From contig NC_092403.1 of assembly GCF_009017415.1 (NCBI RefSeq), forward strand, positions 2,666,001-2,730,000: 64,000 nt of DNA. The letters run 5' to 3'. Below are positions 1-10,253 of the stretch, one piece after another (the stretch's first letter is position 1; each line of letters begins with the position of its first letter). This DNA is from Aspergillus flavus. Lineage: Eukaryota > Ascomycota > Eurotiomycetes > Eurotiales > Aspergillaceae. The notes under the pieces were generated by a model. The model was given only the letters and a program-made list of their open reading frames with translations, was not told where the DNA came from and did not search any database. The position numbers and the translations under genes are program-made.

Positions 1-948
1 CCGTTGTTTCTTTGCAGATTGCTGTGGTCGGTTGAAGGGGATGGTGTATCGTTGAATGTCTAGATATATGTGTCCTTTGTAGACGTTCGAGGCTCGTAAA
101 ACCCCTGATATATTATCTTAGTTGTATCGTACAATCAAACAGTTGATCTTCGCTCTATGTCAAGTCTAACGTTTCAATATGCACGAAGTGGGTAAATCTC
201 AACAGCTATTAGCTTAGCGCATCGACTATATTGATGAAAATCATTTTAAGGGTGTCAGGTTCAGTAGCTCCAACGGTTTCCTTAGTCTCGTTGCGGATAT
301 TAGTATCTTGCTGCGTACGCCTTGCGTTCAGGGGACGCTTACAGCCCGTTGTTAGACCTGATAGACTACATTCGACCAGGGCCCACTACGCCCGTTGCCT
401 AAAGAAAGCATAGTGTGAAGACTGCCACATGGGACTATTCAGGCTCCTGGTCTAGCAAAGTATAGTGCACACGGGGTAAAACCATAGTCAACTTCTCGAA
501 GGGTGAAATCCCTTCTGTATGCTGATATGTCGTATGAGCTAGTCAAGTTCTACTCCCACTCCGTAGTTAAGGTTATTGTAGTCCTACAACTCAATCTTGC
601 CATAGTAACGTGAATCTCTGTAGACTAACATACTCTCCCACGGTGGTAGTCAGCAGAACACATCTATCTAGTTTGAGCTGGTCACTGAGAGGCATCTGTC
701 TATAATCAGTGGTAAAATCCCCTCGTTCTGCTGAATGCTTTAGACGATAGAATAATACATCCCACTAGCGACGCTTCGTTCTAAGACACTTTCGGAACAG
801 AGAGAAGCGCGGTGATGCCTTCTAAATGCTGCGCGATTTAGGATCCTGATATATTCCTAACTCCACAAAGTGAGCGAGTCCTGTCCGGAGTGTCACGGAG
901 AGAAGTCCCGATAGAAGAGAATTAGGGGCACAATATGCACTCAAAAAG
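1..948. other. Intergenic, no gene recognised
   Basis: Only short ORFs without recognisable composition or splice structure occur here. The last ~100 bases are the presumed promoter of the secreted-protein gene starting at 1075. Confidence 0.5.
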
Positions 949-949
949 T

Positions 950-957
950 TATATAAA
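950..957 (+). promoter_or_regulatory. TATA box of the cysteine-rich secreted protein gene
   Basis: TATATAAA stands 118 bases upstream of the ATG at 1075, and pyrimidine-rich sequence separates it from the start codon. The position suits a fungal core promoter with a short 5' leader. Confidence 0.55.
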
Positions 958-1074
958 GGCCCGTTTACTTCCCCATCTGCTACAGAAACCATCCAGCGCA
1001 GTTCCCCCCGCATCCAGACAATCTTCATCACTTGCAAGCTTCAGCTTCCTCGTCAATCCCATCCAACCTTCAAG

Positions 1075-1682
1075 ATGCAGTTCAAGCTCTTCGTTGCCCC
1101 TCTCCTTGTCGCCCTGGCCATGGCTGCTCCCTCTTTCGAGGACGGCCATCTCGCCAAGCGTACCTGCGGCACCCTTACCGGCGAGAAGCTGAAGATCTGC
1201 CAGGAAGCTTGCAAGGCCATTTGCGTACGTTGAAAGTCGGCAAAATGGATAACCATGCAACAGACCGCTAATTGCTTAACAGTCGGCTGGAACTGCAGGC
1301 ATTGCCTCCGGTCTTTGTGAGAAGGCCTGTGACCTTGGTGTATGTCTTCCTTTCCTTTCCACTATGTCAGCTACATCTTACTAATCATTCCTGAATATAA
1401 CTAGCCCTTGAAGCGTAAGGCCGCTCCTGAGCCTGAGCCCTCTTTCGGACAGAAGGCCTGCGATGTTGCTGTGAGTTGAGCAAGGCTCAACCATAGTAGT
1501 AATGATCCCTATTGCTGATACCTTTCATCTAGTGTGATGTTGCTTGCAACTCTACCGTCCTCGCTCTGGAGCAGCGCAAGTGCCTTGAGAAATGCGTGAG
1601 TGTCATCCATCAATGTTCCTTTCCTGGTTTCTGCGGTGCTAACATGAATTCGATCCTACAGAAGGCCAAGTGTGACAACTAG
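1075..1682 (+). CDS. Small secreted cysteine-rich protein with Kex2 sites
   Basis: Five exons are read as 1075-1224, 1283-1339, 1405-1470, 1533-1595 and 1662-1682. All four introns have GT-AG ends and the frame stays open, giving 118 residues. Residues 1-18 form a signal peptide (MQFKLFVAPLLVALAMAA). A KR dibasic site at about 28-29 ends a short pro-segment, and a second KR follows the first cysteine block. Two cysteine-rich blocks, each with spaced C-x3-C pairs, are joined by a proline/glutamate linker (PEPEP). Export through the secretory pathway and Kex2-type processing are inferred from this layout. The family was not recognised; an effector-like or antimicrobial role is possible but not shown. 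The very short exons explain why no single long ORF is visible. Confidence 0.75.
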
Positions 1683-2658
1683 ATCTCCGGGCACAGATGT
1701 GCTGGTTTAGGCCTCTGGACACTCTCTGTACTATAGAATCTGTTACATTAGTCGTGGTGGTAATTTGTGTGGTGGAGAAATTAATACTTCACTAATCTAA
1801 ACTATTGGTGCTAATTGGAAGTATTATCCTGGGGTACGTAGCAAAAGTCTATTTGTCTATATTTCTTAAGGGCCTTCACGTAATCCTAAGTCTTTGTGAT
1901 AGCGAATCTGAGGAAGACGAATTAATCTCACTATCCCTTAGTGGAATTAACTTAGAAAATGTCTACGTGAGAGGAAATGATTAGTAGGAGAATCGAACTC
2001 TTTATACAATTGCGTCGTATAAAAAGGGTCAGAAGCAGAAAATGTAGGTATTCCGGTCACGGGGCTTACTCCAATAGAAGTGACTCGATTGCTTATAAAC
2101 CGGTCCATGTAGATCTTATATATACTCGATCTCGAGTCTCATTGTTATATATTACTAGTAGGCACTCTTTCGACTTCGTACCATCTTCAGCATCACCTCA
2201 TGAATACAACTGATAAACTTATACTCATACTAATTCAAAGAGAATCAGGGCCGTGTCTCGAGAGCCCTTATTGTATTGCTATCCATGGAGCTATCACAGG
2301 GCAGTAACTTCACCCCTCGTTGCTACCATCCAGGAATTACAGCGACGGATTTGTTCAAATGCTTATCAGAAATGGAATCCCAGCTTCTGTCAGGAAATAA
2401 TCTACTTGCGCATACACCCGTTCTACTGTGGTATTCATGTAAGGGATGAGAATGGCGATTGCTACCCTATGATTTTGCCAAAAATAGCAGGATGTGTATA
2501 ATTTGTCACAGACTTCATGGGCGCAGATTACAGAACACAAACTGTCTCAAACTATCCCGCACATCTCTAGGAAACAAAAGCTCAAAATCCCATTATAGGT
2601 CAGAGTAGACTATTAATCTGGCAGTACTATTGACCTGTCAAGATAAATCTATCTTGTA
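1683..2658. other. Intergenic, moderately AT-rich
   Basis: No gene could be supported. A short ORF near 2253-2501 has no recognisable homology or splice context and was not called. Confidence 0.45.
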
Positions 2659-3575
2659 TCAGTCGTATAACTTGGTAGCACGACGATCAGACCCTCTTTC
2701 CCAATGTGAAACCCATGCCTTCTGGATTGCATCCATGTATAACCCCGGGTAGGTTTTCATATGCCCGACATGAGCTGTACCTTTGAATCTCTTCTCTATC
2801 ACACGCCAGCCCCTTTGACGAGCCTCGGTCGCGTGTTCCCCTACATGCCGCCAGCCTATTATTTCGTCCGACTCAGAGTAAATATAAAGACGTGTTGCAC
2901 TGTCGCGGAGCAAGGACGTATCATTTAGTTTCCGCCTACTTCGACTTGCAAGATTTTCCACCCCAAGAAGTGACGGGATACCGATGACACAAAAGATCCA
3001 GAGTGTAAAAAGCACAATAGTACATATTTGGGGCCAGGGTAGGTATGATGCGATGCCAGTTGCGATACCCAAACCACCGTTGGTGTTCTTCCATCAAGAG
3101 TCCCCGCCAGATGTAGAGTCAAGTACGAGAAGTACATGCGGAAGGGTCGAGTTCGTACCCGAAAGCTGGCGGTAGACCTCAGACACGGAGATGAAGTTCA
3201 CCAGTCCACTGTTGGAAAGGACTACCTTGGGCGGACTTCTGCTTTCCTCGTCGTTGCCTATGGCTTGCTGTAGAAATTTTACGACTGGCCGTAGCGCCAG
3301 CCGGGAGGATGTGCGTGAACTGAATTTCGCGGATAGGGTCGATGCAGTTACCAGGATAATACATGTGGATGGGTATAGATCTCTGTATGCATCAAGATAC
3401 TTTGCAATGCTCTTCGGGGCTGCGCTTCCCCAGCTGAAGATCATGACTATGTCTGGCGGATACGCGGTGCGTGAAACAGAACTTTCTGGCCGAGCATGCC
3501 GGTAACACGCTTGGGGTCCAGATAGAATTGACCATCTGCGAGACGTATGAAGTCAGGGAAAATTGAGGAGGCCAT
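2659..3575 (-). pseudogene. Broken PaxU-like DUF829 protein
   Basis: The minus strand reads as a DUF829 (TMEM53/PaxU-like) alpha/beta-hydrolase-type protein. It keeps a PPDIVMIFSWGSAAPKSI block near the N-terminus, a VLDS block in the middle, and C-terminal RLYIYSESDEIIGW, GTAHVGH and YPGLYMDAIQKAW blocks. Two lesions break it. A frameshift lies near 3470-3490, between the start segment (ATG at 3575) and the first conserved block. An in-frame TGA lies at 3094-3096, immediately followed by the same frame. PaxU-type genes occur in fungal indole-diterpene clusters, but the family is also common elsewhere, so a pathway cannot be assigned. The HMG-CoA reductase gene starts about 600 bases further right and points the other way. 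Confidence 0.7.
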
Positions 3576-4171
3576 GATGAGCCGTTGATCTTTGGGAGCG
3601 GGTCAATAAACCGACTTTAACATGCCAATATAGGGTGACTGCAACAGATCAAGCAACACTGCCATATTTAATCACATTCATCAAGAAGCTGAACCGGATG
3701 CAGCTGTTTGATCAATAGAACGTTACATGAGCTATAATGGCACTGTCGCAATATTCCATCCCCACGCACGCTTTGGAAATACCCAACTGAACGCAAAACT
3801 TGTCCGTAAGCAGACAAACTACGAAGCTGGCCTTTGGGTGACAGCGAACACCAGACGATGTAACCATACATTGCTCCACTACTGCTTAAGAACTCTACAT
3901 TTCTAGGAATATGATTTCCGGATGTGGAGGGCGGTTGTAATGCGCTAATCAAAGTGTACGACGACCGCTTCTTTCTACCATCGCTAGCCCTGAGTGATGA
4001 CGTGTAGAGCAAAACCAAAACCAGCCCTGAGCCCAATTCCCTATTAGAATGCTGTTTGCCGAATAACGGCCTCAAGCTTGGAGGATGATGAAGCTGCACA
4101 CAGCTCGTTGTCTTTCGGAATTGTCATACAAACACACCCAAAGTGAGTGAAAGACAGGAATCTAGTATTTT
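3576..4171. other. Intergenic between PaxU-like pseudogene and HMGR
   Basis: This spacer separates two divergently oriented genes and may have held both promoters. No coding signal was accepted; an antisense-looking ORF at 3668-4099 shows no conserved features. Confidence 0.45.
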
Positions 4172-5314
4172 ATGAACATGACGAGAATCCCACAGGCGAT
4201 AACATCGAAGTTCCAAACTTCGAGGGCGTCGGATGAGGAGACCTCTTCCGTGAAGATCGAAAACTGCGTGGGCTTTACCAGAGTTCCACTTGGGGTTGCC
4301 GGTCCCTTGCAAGTGCAAGGCAGTGACGGCACCACGGGCTCATTCTATGGGCCTTTAGCAACGTGCGAGGCTACCTTGATAGCGAGCTGCTCCCGCGGAT
4401 GTAAAGCACTTAATATGTGCCAGGGCGTTCGCTTCAAAATTCTTCACGACTCTATGTCCCGCGCTCCGGCGTTCTGGTTTGCCAACACTGAGGATGCAGT
4501 GGCGTTTTTCGACCTTGTGCCTTCTTTACAGCCCAAATTCAAGAAGGACGCCGAGTCAACAAGCAAACATGTACGTCTGCGGACTGTTATACCACATATT
4601 GTTGGTTCGAGTGTGCATGTTCGTTTTGAATATCTATGTGGAGATGCTGCTGGACAGAATATGGTCACTATTGCGACTCAACGCGTCTGTGATCGCTTCT
4701 CCGCGTCGGCCGAGGCTCATGCTTTACGATTGCAGAGAATCACCACCGAAAATCAAATGAGCTCAGATAAAAAGCTGGCGTGGGGAAATATCATTCAGAC
4801 TCGAGGTGTGAGAGTTCTGGTTTGGGGAAGTGTGAGCGACGATGTTAGCAAACGAGTGCTTGGGTGCAGCACTGAGCTCTTATACCAGTCTATCCTCAAC
4901 AGCAAAGAAGGTGCGGCGATGAATGGCCAGCTTGGATACAGTGTCAACCCATCCAATGTTATTGCTGCCATGTTTATAGCTTGTGGCCAGGACGCCGCGA
5001 GTGTGGCAGAAGCGGCGTGGAGCCAGCTGACAGCCGAATATGACGCCGATACTAAACTGCTCCGCTTGATTTCTTACATCCCTTCACTTCCGGTTGGGGT
5101 TGTAGGAGGAGGAACTGCATATCCCACGCAAAGGGAATCGCTGGAGATCCTCGGCTGCAATGTACCAGGAACTAAACACCGTCTTGCTGGTTTGATCGCG
5201 TCGTTTTCCCTTGCATTGGATATTAGCACCCTCGCTGCGATAGCCACCCAGACATTTTCAAGGAGCCATGAGAAACTCGCAAGGGGGAGGTGGTCCCCGG
5301 AGTCAAAGCTTTAG
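4172..5314 (+). CDS. Soluble HMG-CoA reductase catalytic domain
   Basis: A single-exon 380-residue protein covers the class I HMG-CoA reductase catalytic domain, which makes mevalonate from HMG-CoA with NADPH. Recognisable blocks are ENCVGFTRVPLGVAGPL (Glu30), SCSRGCKAL, a GDAAGQNM nucleotide-loop equivalent, DKK (catalytic Lys about 200), GQD (Asp274), VVGGGTAYPTQRESLEILG and a C-terminal SHEKL with the likely catalytic His366. All four catalytic positions are therefore present. The usual 8-TM sterol-sensing N-terminal region is absent, so the enzyme should be soluble and free of sterol-regulated degradation. It is divergent: NAHA is replaced by SVNPSN and the MNMIS loop by QNMVT. This is probably a secondary, cluster-type or resistance-type copy, not the housekeeping enzyme. 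The start at 4172 is chosen because the catalytic domain begins at once. Confidence 0.88.
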   Translation: MNMTRIPQAITSKFQTSRASDEETSSVKIENCVGFTRVPLGVAGPLQVQGSDGTTGSFYGPLATCEATLIASCSRGCKALNMCQGVRFKILHDSMSRAPAFWFANTEDAVAFFDLVPSLQPKFKKDAESTSKHVRLRTVIPHIVGSSVHVRFEYLCGDAAGQNMVTIATQRVCDRFSASAEAHALRLQRITTENQMSSDKKLAWGNIIQTRGVRVLVWGSVSDDVSKRVLGCSTELLYQSILNSKEGAAMNGQLGYSVNPSNVIAAMFIACGQDAASVAEAAWSQLTAEYDADTKLLRLISYIPSLPVGVVGGGTAYPTQRESLEILGCNVPGTKHRLAGLIASFSLALDISTLAAIATQTFSRSHEKLARGRWSPESKL

Positions 5315-6145
5315 GGTTGGTGGGCATGCTATCACATCTTCTTTAGTAAATGATGGTACCACACGTGCAGTTAATTGAGCTTTCGGTAGGGGGAGTACGG
5401 AGGCAGCTGGAAAATGGTCAAAATGAAAACTTTCAAAAATATCAATAGCCACGCACTTACTACTAATTCTAGTAAGCTTACTGAGTAGATTATTTCAACT
5501 GTCTAAAGTATTATACTACTTTATAAAGTTTGGATAGCTTCGTACTATAGTAGCTTAGTACTTGAACTTCTTAAACTGTTCATTACTGATCGTAGTATAG
5601 ATGAAGCTTATATTAAGCTTCAAAATATATAGATTGTCTATAGAGTTGTTGTTAAATGTCTGGGATTCTGGTTTTTCTATATTCCACGTATATCTCCTGT
5701 ACTTACCGTTTACCTATTGAGTAAACCTAGTTAAGCCCGGCACTAAAATAGGTAGATGCTCATATCGTAGAACTGGGTGACCAAATAAAATACACCAAGA
5801 TTTCTTACTTTACCCGGGTTGCAGCTCGATTCTGCCGTAGCTGGGGGCCATATTTGCAAACATCAAGCCTATACGGCATAGACACGAAAGCGTCAAGACT
5901 GAAGACCATGCAACTAAGTGGGTTACATGACCGGACCCAGTTACTTGTGATAGCACCGTTCCATGTTCATTTCTGCGTTATATTCAAGGTAATTGTTGCC
6001 GCCTGACTTCCTCTGGTGACGCATACGCCAACGTGAGTTCTCATCTTATAAGTCCCTACAAAGCCAGGCTATTCTCGTCCATTTTTCCTGTTATTGGCCC
6101 AACTCCTTTTCCGCTGTTGAATTTTCAACGCGAAGAATATCAATT
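5315..6145. other. AT-rich intergenic sequence
   Basis: Roughly 5440-5650 is strongly AT-rich and full of short TA/AAGCTT-like inversions, resembling decayed repeat DNA. The last 150 bases form the upstream region of the desaturase pseudogene. No gene was seen. Confidence 0.45.
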
Positions 6146-7441
6146 ATGAAGACCGAATCCCTTCCTTTCAACTGGGTTACGATAGTAGTGTCCCCTATCA
6201 TAGGGTTCCTGGCTACCGTGTATACTCCATTGAAACGGGAAACTGGGTGCTTTCCTGTGATATACTACTTTGTAAGCGGTATAGCGATCACAGCAGGTGT
6301 GAACAGACATATGGACTAGCCATTCGACAGACTTGTATGCTAACGAGTCCCAGGCTATCACAGACTCTGGTCGCACAAACCATATGAAGCAACCTTACCG
6401 CTTAAATGGTTTCTGGCTATCTTCGGTGCCGCATGCTGTCAATGGTCCATAAGAACGTGGGCTGAATGCCATCGTTCCCATCACCGCTACACAGACACTG
6501 ACAAAGACCCTTACTCGGTCAGACACGGGCTCGTCCACGCGGGTGAGTCCTGCAACCGGAGATCAGGGCTGGCCCAACGGATCTCTCAGACCTGGACGCA
6601 GATCCCGTGGTGAGGCTACAGCACCGGTATTACTTGACCTTTGCTATAATCATGTCTTTTATTTCCCCTCCGTTGTGCCAGGACTCCTCTGGAGCGATTG
6701 GCAGGGTGGATTCATACACGCTGGAGTCATCCGTCTATTCTTTTGCTACCAAGCTATCTTCTCAATAAACTCGATCGCACACTGGCTTGGCGACCAGCCC
6801 TACGATGGTAGACACACACCCCGAAACCATACGCTCGTCACGCTTCTCTGCTTTGAAGAAGGATACCATAACTACCACCATGAGTTTCCAGCGGACTATC
6901 ACAACGGCGTGGAGTGGTACCAGTGCGATGTCACCAAAATGGTGTATCTGGGTGTGGAAGCAACTCGGCCTTGCATATGGTTTGAAGCAGGCCCCAGACA
7001 ACGTTGTGGGCAAGGGAACGTACCAGCAGGCCCGGAAGAAGCTAGAGCGGAAGGCTAACAAACTTGACTGGAGGTTGCCTCTCTCTCAGCTGCCCGGGAT
7101 TACTTGGGATGGTTTCCAAGAAGCAGTAAAAGATGGCCGGCAACTGATCATCCTATCGGGGATGGTCTATGATATAGCGACCTTTATCCCTTTGCATCCA
7201 GGAGGAGTAAAGATCCTGGTCAGCCACATAGGGAAAGATGAGGCCTTCAATGGCGAAATTTACTCACGTACGTGTTATACTCCGATGATTGGAACGAGAG
7301 ATTAACTGCCTCACAGACTCCACTGCCGCACGGAATTGGTTGGATGAATTTCGTATTGGATTCCTGTGTGGCAATGGCCAGAAACAGTCTCATGTTCCGA
7401 TTCCCGCGGTTGTTCAGGATAGCAAAGGCAAGAGGCTGTAG
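6146..7441 (+). pseudogene. Frameshifted delta-9 acyl-CoA desaturase with cytochrome b5 domain
   Basis: The sequence follows an OLE1/SdeA-type stearoyl-CoA desaturase throughout. Exon 1 (6146-6296) joins across a normal intron to 6354 and restores the first histidine box HRLWSH. Next come the second box [13 protein letters not shown], the NSIAHWLGDQP segment, the third box EGYHNYHHE and a C-terminal cytochrome b5 domain with HPGG. A last intron (about 7268-7313) leads to a short tail ending at 7441. Three breaks interrupt the frame: a deletion/frameshift after GLVHAG near 6540-6575, a shift near 6665 before the VVPGLLWSDW block, and an extra A in AAAA near 6937-6940. The family adds the first double bond to C16/C18 acyl-CoA in the ER. 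This copy cannot make a full enzyme unless the breaks are assembly errors. Confidence 0.85.
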
Positions 7442-7745
7442 TAGATGGCATCTTCTCTAATTGCACCCTTGTAAGACCGATTGTCCCTGTAGTACTTTTG
7501 AAATTCACGAAGTTTTTGATGTTGCGATACTTTCGACCCGGTATTGTAAAATAATGATAGTGTCCGCCTTGTCATGTTTCAGGAACCAAGCCCGGGATGA
7601 GACCAATAGAAAGCAGGATAAGGCCGACCGCCGCACCCCACGTGAATGGTTCTGCCAGCAGAATAGAAGCCAAAATGGCGTGTTCTATGTTTTTCTCGGG
7701 ATTAATTTACCCAATTCATTTCCCCTCATTCATCCCCAAGCCAAA

Positions 7746-8194
7746 ATGCCCCTCATCACAGACTTTAAACTCCCCACATCACCAAAGCAGCTCGAGCTGC
7801 CTGAGGGCGCCGATGCAAAAGCGTTCATCGTATTTGTGACTTCCGATGACCCTACGACTGGTCAATCCTGGTGTCCCGATGTCCGTGCCGCCTGGCCTGT
7901 TCTTGAGGCCACGTTCTCCGGGGTGAACGGACCGGCACTGAGGGTTGTGGAGGTTGGACAGAAGCCAGAGTAAATTTATCTCCTGATATTCACATTGGTT
8001 ACTTACAATACTGACCTCCTTGTAGATGGAAGGATTTAAATAATGTCTACCGGACCAACTGGAAGGTCCCTTGTATCCCGGCTTTGGTGCGATACGAACG
8101 CGTCAATGGCGAGACCGCCGAGACAGGGAAGCTGGTCGAAGGAGAAATTCTGGACAAGAAGAGGCTGGGGGAGTTTATTGGGATGACGCTTTAG
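7746..8194 (+). CDS. TXNDC17-like (DUF953) thioredoxin-fold protein
   Basis: Two exons (7746-7969 and 8026-8194, intron GT-AG) give 130 residues. The layout matches the TXNDC17/TRP14 thioredoxin-like family: an N-terminal beta strand, then FIVFVTSDDP, the redox motif region SWCPDVRAAWP, and a C-terminal NVYRTNWKVPCIPALVRYE with the cis-proline loop. The family motif is WCPDC; here it is WCPDV, so the resolving cysteine is missing and only the nucleophilic cysteine remains. This would allow monothiol chemistry at best. The gene lies between the desaturase pseudogene and the convergent HET-domain gene, only 79 bases from the end of the latter. Confidence 0.82.
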
Positions 8195-8273
8195 TCGTCG
8201 CTATCGATGTGTATCCGAATCCTTTCCTACTGTGAGACAAACGCAGAAATACCAACTAAATGATTTTCCACTT

Positions 8274-10253
8274 CTAAACCAAGAGAGATTCTGGCCAAGG
8301 AAACACAACCTCAGTAATCGGACTGTTACGATCAAAAAAGAACAACCCATTGATCCACCGTTTGATAACCAACCGTTTGGGGCCCCTGCTCTTGGGCGAG
8401 CCGAGTAACTCAACCTCTAAAGAGACATGCTTTTCGATGTCGTCTTTACGATTCTCAGTCGGACATACGGCGGTCAACACATACGCTGTTTCGTCTGTCC
8501 ACTGATGCCCTGCCTCTCTGATAAAGACTCCACTGTACGAATCAGTACCTCCGTAGTCTTGGGGGATTAGTGAGCCAAGCCGAAGCCGAGGCGAACGTCG
8601 ATCATCCATTGCCTTGACAATCTCCTCTGCCATGAGATCCTTGTAGAATTTGGAAAACGTGCTCTTCCTATTCCCCCACCTTTCATCTTGGTCAAGATAT
8701 TCATCGATAGCCCTTGCAATATAATCATAGCAACTTCCACATTCCCCTGAACCTAAATGCCTAGCAAGCTGACCCAAACGCATTCTTTGGTAGGCATTCA
8801 ATTGGTAATCGTCGCCTCTGGGTGGTGGTCTCGTGCTCCGAGGATCCTCGACTATTTTGCCCAACCGCCAGAGGTGACCGGACGTTAGAATTCCCTCTTC
8901 TGACAACTTCACGTCGGCGAAACGACAACTTTTGATGAATGTAAGTTTTTGATTAATATCAGGTGTCTGGAACGTGCGGAGAGACTGGCTCCTCAGATAA
9001 TCGAAAATATTGCTTCTAAGAGCGCTTTGAGAGTTATCAGGACCATTCATGAGAATTTCCCCGTTCAGTAAAAACAACGCCAGCATAGCAATGCTCAAAC
9101 TGTATCCTTTGCGCTCGATCTCATAGGTATCGAATCGGACCAAGTAGCCTAAGCAGTTGGCGATCACTGCCAGACGATCCGACTCGAATGTGATCCCTCG
9201 CTTCCCGACATTTGAGAATATTATTGGAGACATGGACTGCCTTATCGTGCGCTTTCCCTCATTATCGAGCTCTAATAGCTGAACATTGTATTTTGAAGCT
9301 CGGTCTAGAATTCTCTCGCACGTGTGCTTGAATTCTGGGCTCTTTCGATACTCCATGCAAAGTTTAGTGGCTTGGGAGCGAAAGTCCGTCGATGTAATGC
9401 AAAGCTCGCCCTCCAGCTTGCCAAACATTTGATGGTTGGTCTCTTTGAGTACCTTCAGAGAGGAAGAGTGAGGGATCAAAAGGCACATTTTGGTTGATGC
9501 GCAATAGTCTTCCTGAAATGTCCAACCTCTCTCCCACCAAGGGTCAGATATGATATAATCGAGAAGGTTGAGAGCGCCGCGGACCAGGTCCCTCTTCTCA
9601 TTCCTGAGTGGATCCTTTCTCCTAAGGATGTATACCAAATTTTCCAATTGATCCTCCGATTCAATCCGCACGGACAGCAACGCCACTGGGAGGGCACTGT
9701 GGCTATACACATACTCAATGGATTGTACGGCACGCTGCTTTTCCGCTTCATTCTCTTGGTCAATGCATTCCTGATCAATCCAGAAACCCCGAACGGAGGT
9801 CCCCCTGGCTTGGCGGTAATTGGCATATGCGATCACCCTATCAAGCACCTGATCTCTGACTCGATTTGAATCTGCATAAGTTCCCTCCCTTGATTGTACC
9901 AGATAAGCATCATGAGAGCTGGGCTGTTTCGGGGGAGGCTTCCAGGTATAAGAAACAGCGATATATTTCTGGCTCAGATCGTTTGCATCAACGCGTCTTC
10001 TCCAGAGCAATCTCTTCCCATAATTGCTAGCTACTACCTCATCATCCCAGCGCCTTTTATAACCTCCACCGGAAGCGTTGAGGTAGATTACCTCCAAGTT
10101 CTTAATCCAATCATAAGTCCGGTCATCATATTTTCTGTGCTCTTGAAGGTCAAGCAACGCGGACACGATAGACGAAGAGGTCTCACGCCGGATGGTTGCG
10201 AGAGTACTGGAGGTGTCGGCTTGCATTTTCTTTTTGGGAACAGTTTCTTGCAT
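8274..10253 (-). CDS. HET-domain protein (heterokaryon incompatibility type)
   Basis: One long exon encodes about 659 residues from the ATG at 10253; the open frame extends seven codons further, but only to a GTG. A HET domain begins near residue 97 with YIAVSYTW. It continues with FWIDQECIDQEN near residue 160, YVYSHSALPVALL, and WWERGWTFQED near residue 235. These are the three typical HET blocks, here with IDQECIDQ in place of the usual IDALCI. The rest of the protein has no recognised domain. HET proteins trigger programmed cell death after fusion of unlike hyphae, but many genomic copies have no tested role. AT-rich TATTTAAA-like stretches just upstream could serve as core promoter. It points towards the thioredoxin-like gene. 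Confidence 0.85.
   Translation of the reverse strand: MQETVPKKKMQADTSSTLATIRRETSSSIVSALLDLQEHRKYDDRTYDWIKNLEVIYLNASGGGYKRRWDDEVVASNYGKRLLWRRRVDANDLSQKYIAVSYTWKPPPKQPSSHDAYLVQSREGTYADSNRVRDQVLDRVIAYANYRQARGTSVRGFWIDQECIDQENEAEKQRAVQSIEYVYSHSALPVALLSVRIESEDQLENLVYILRRKDPLRNEKRDLVRGALNLLDYIISDPWWERGWTFQEDYCASTKMCLLIPHSSSLKVLKETNHQMFGKLEGELCITSTDFRSQATKLCMEYRKSPEFKHTCERILDRASKYNVQLLELDNEGKRTIRQSMSPIIFSNVGKRGITFESDRLAVIANCLGYLVRFDTYEIERKGYSLSIAMLALFLLNGEILMNGPDNSQSALRSNIFDYLRSQSLRTFQTPDINQKLTFIKSCRFADVKLSEEGILTSGHLWRLGKIVEDPRSTRPPPRGDDYQLNAYQRMRLGQLARHLGSGECGSCYDYIARAIDEYLDQDERWGNRKSTFSKFYKDLMAEEIVKAMDDRRSPRLRLGSLIPQDYGGTDSYSGVFIREAGHQWTDETAYVLTAVCPTENRKDDIEKHVSLEVELLGSPKSRGPKRLVIKRWINGLFFFDRNSPITEVVFPWPESLLV

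Noticed and set aside
949..1260. 103-codon minus-strand ORF over the secreted-protein gene
   Set aside because: It is antisense to exons whose splice chain, signal peptide and cysteines are convincing.
3668..4099. 143-codon minus-strand ORF between the PaxU-like and HMGR genes
   Set aside because: Composition looks random and no conserved motif is seen; it occupies the expected promoter spacer.
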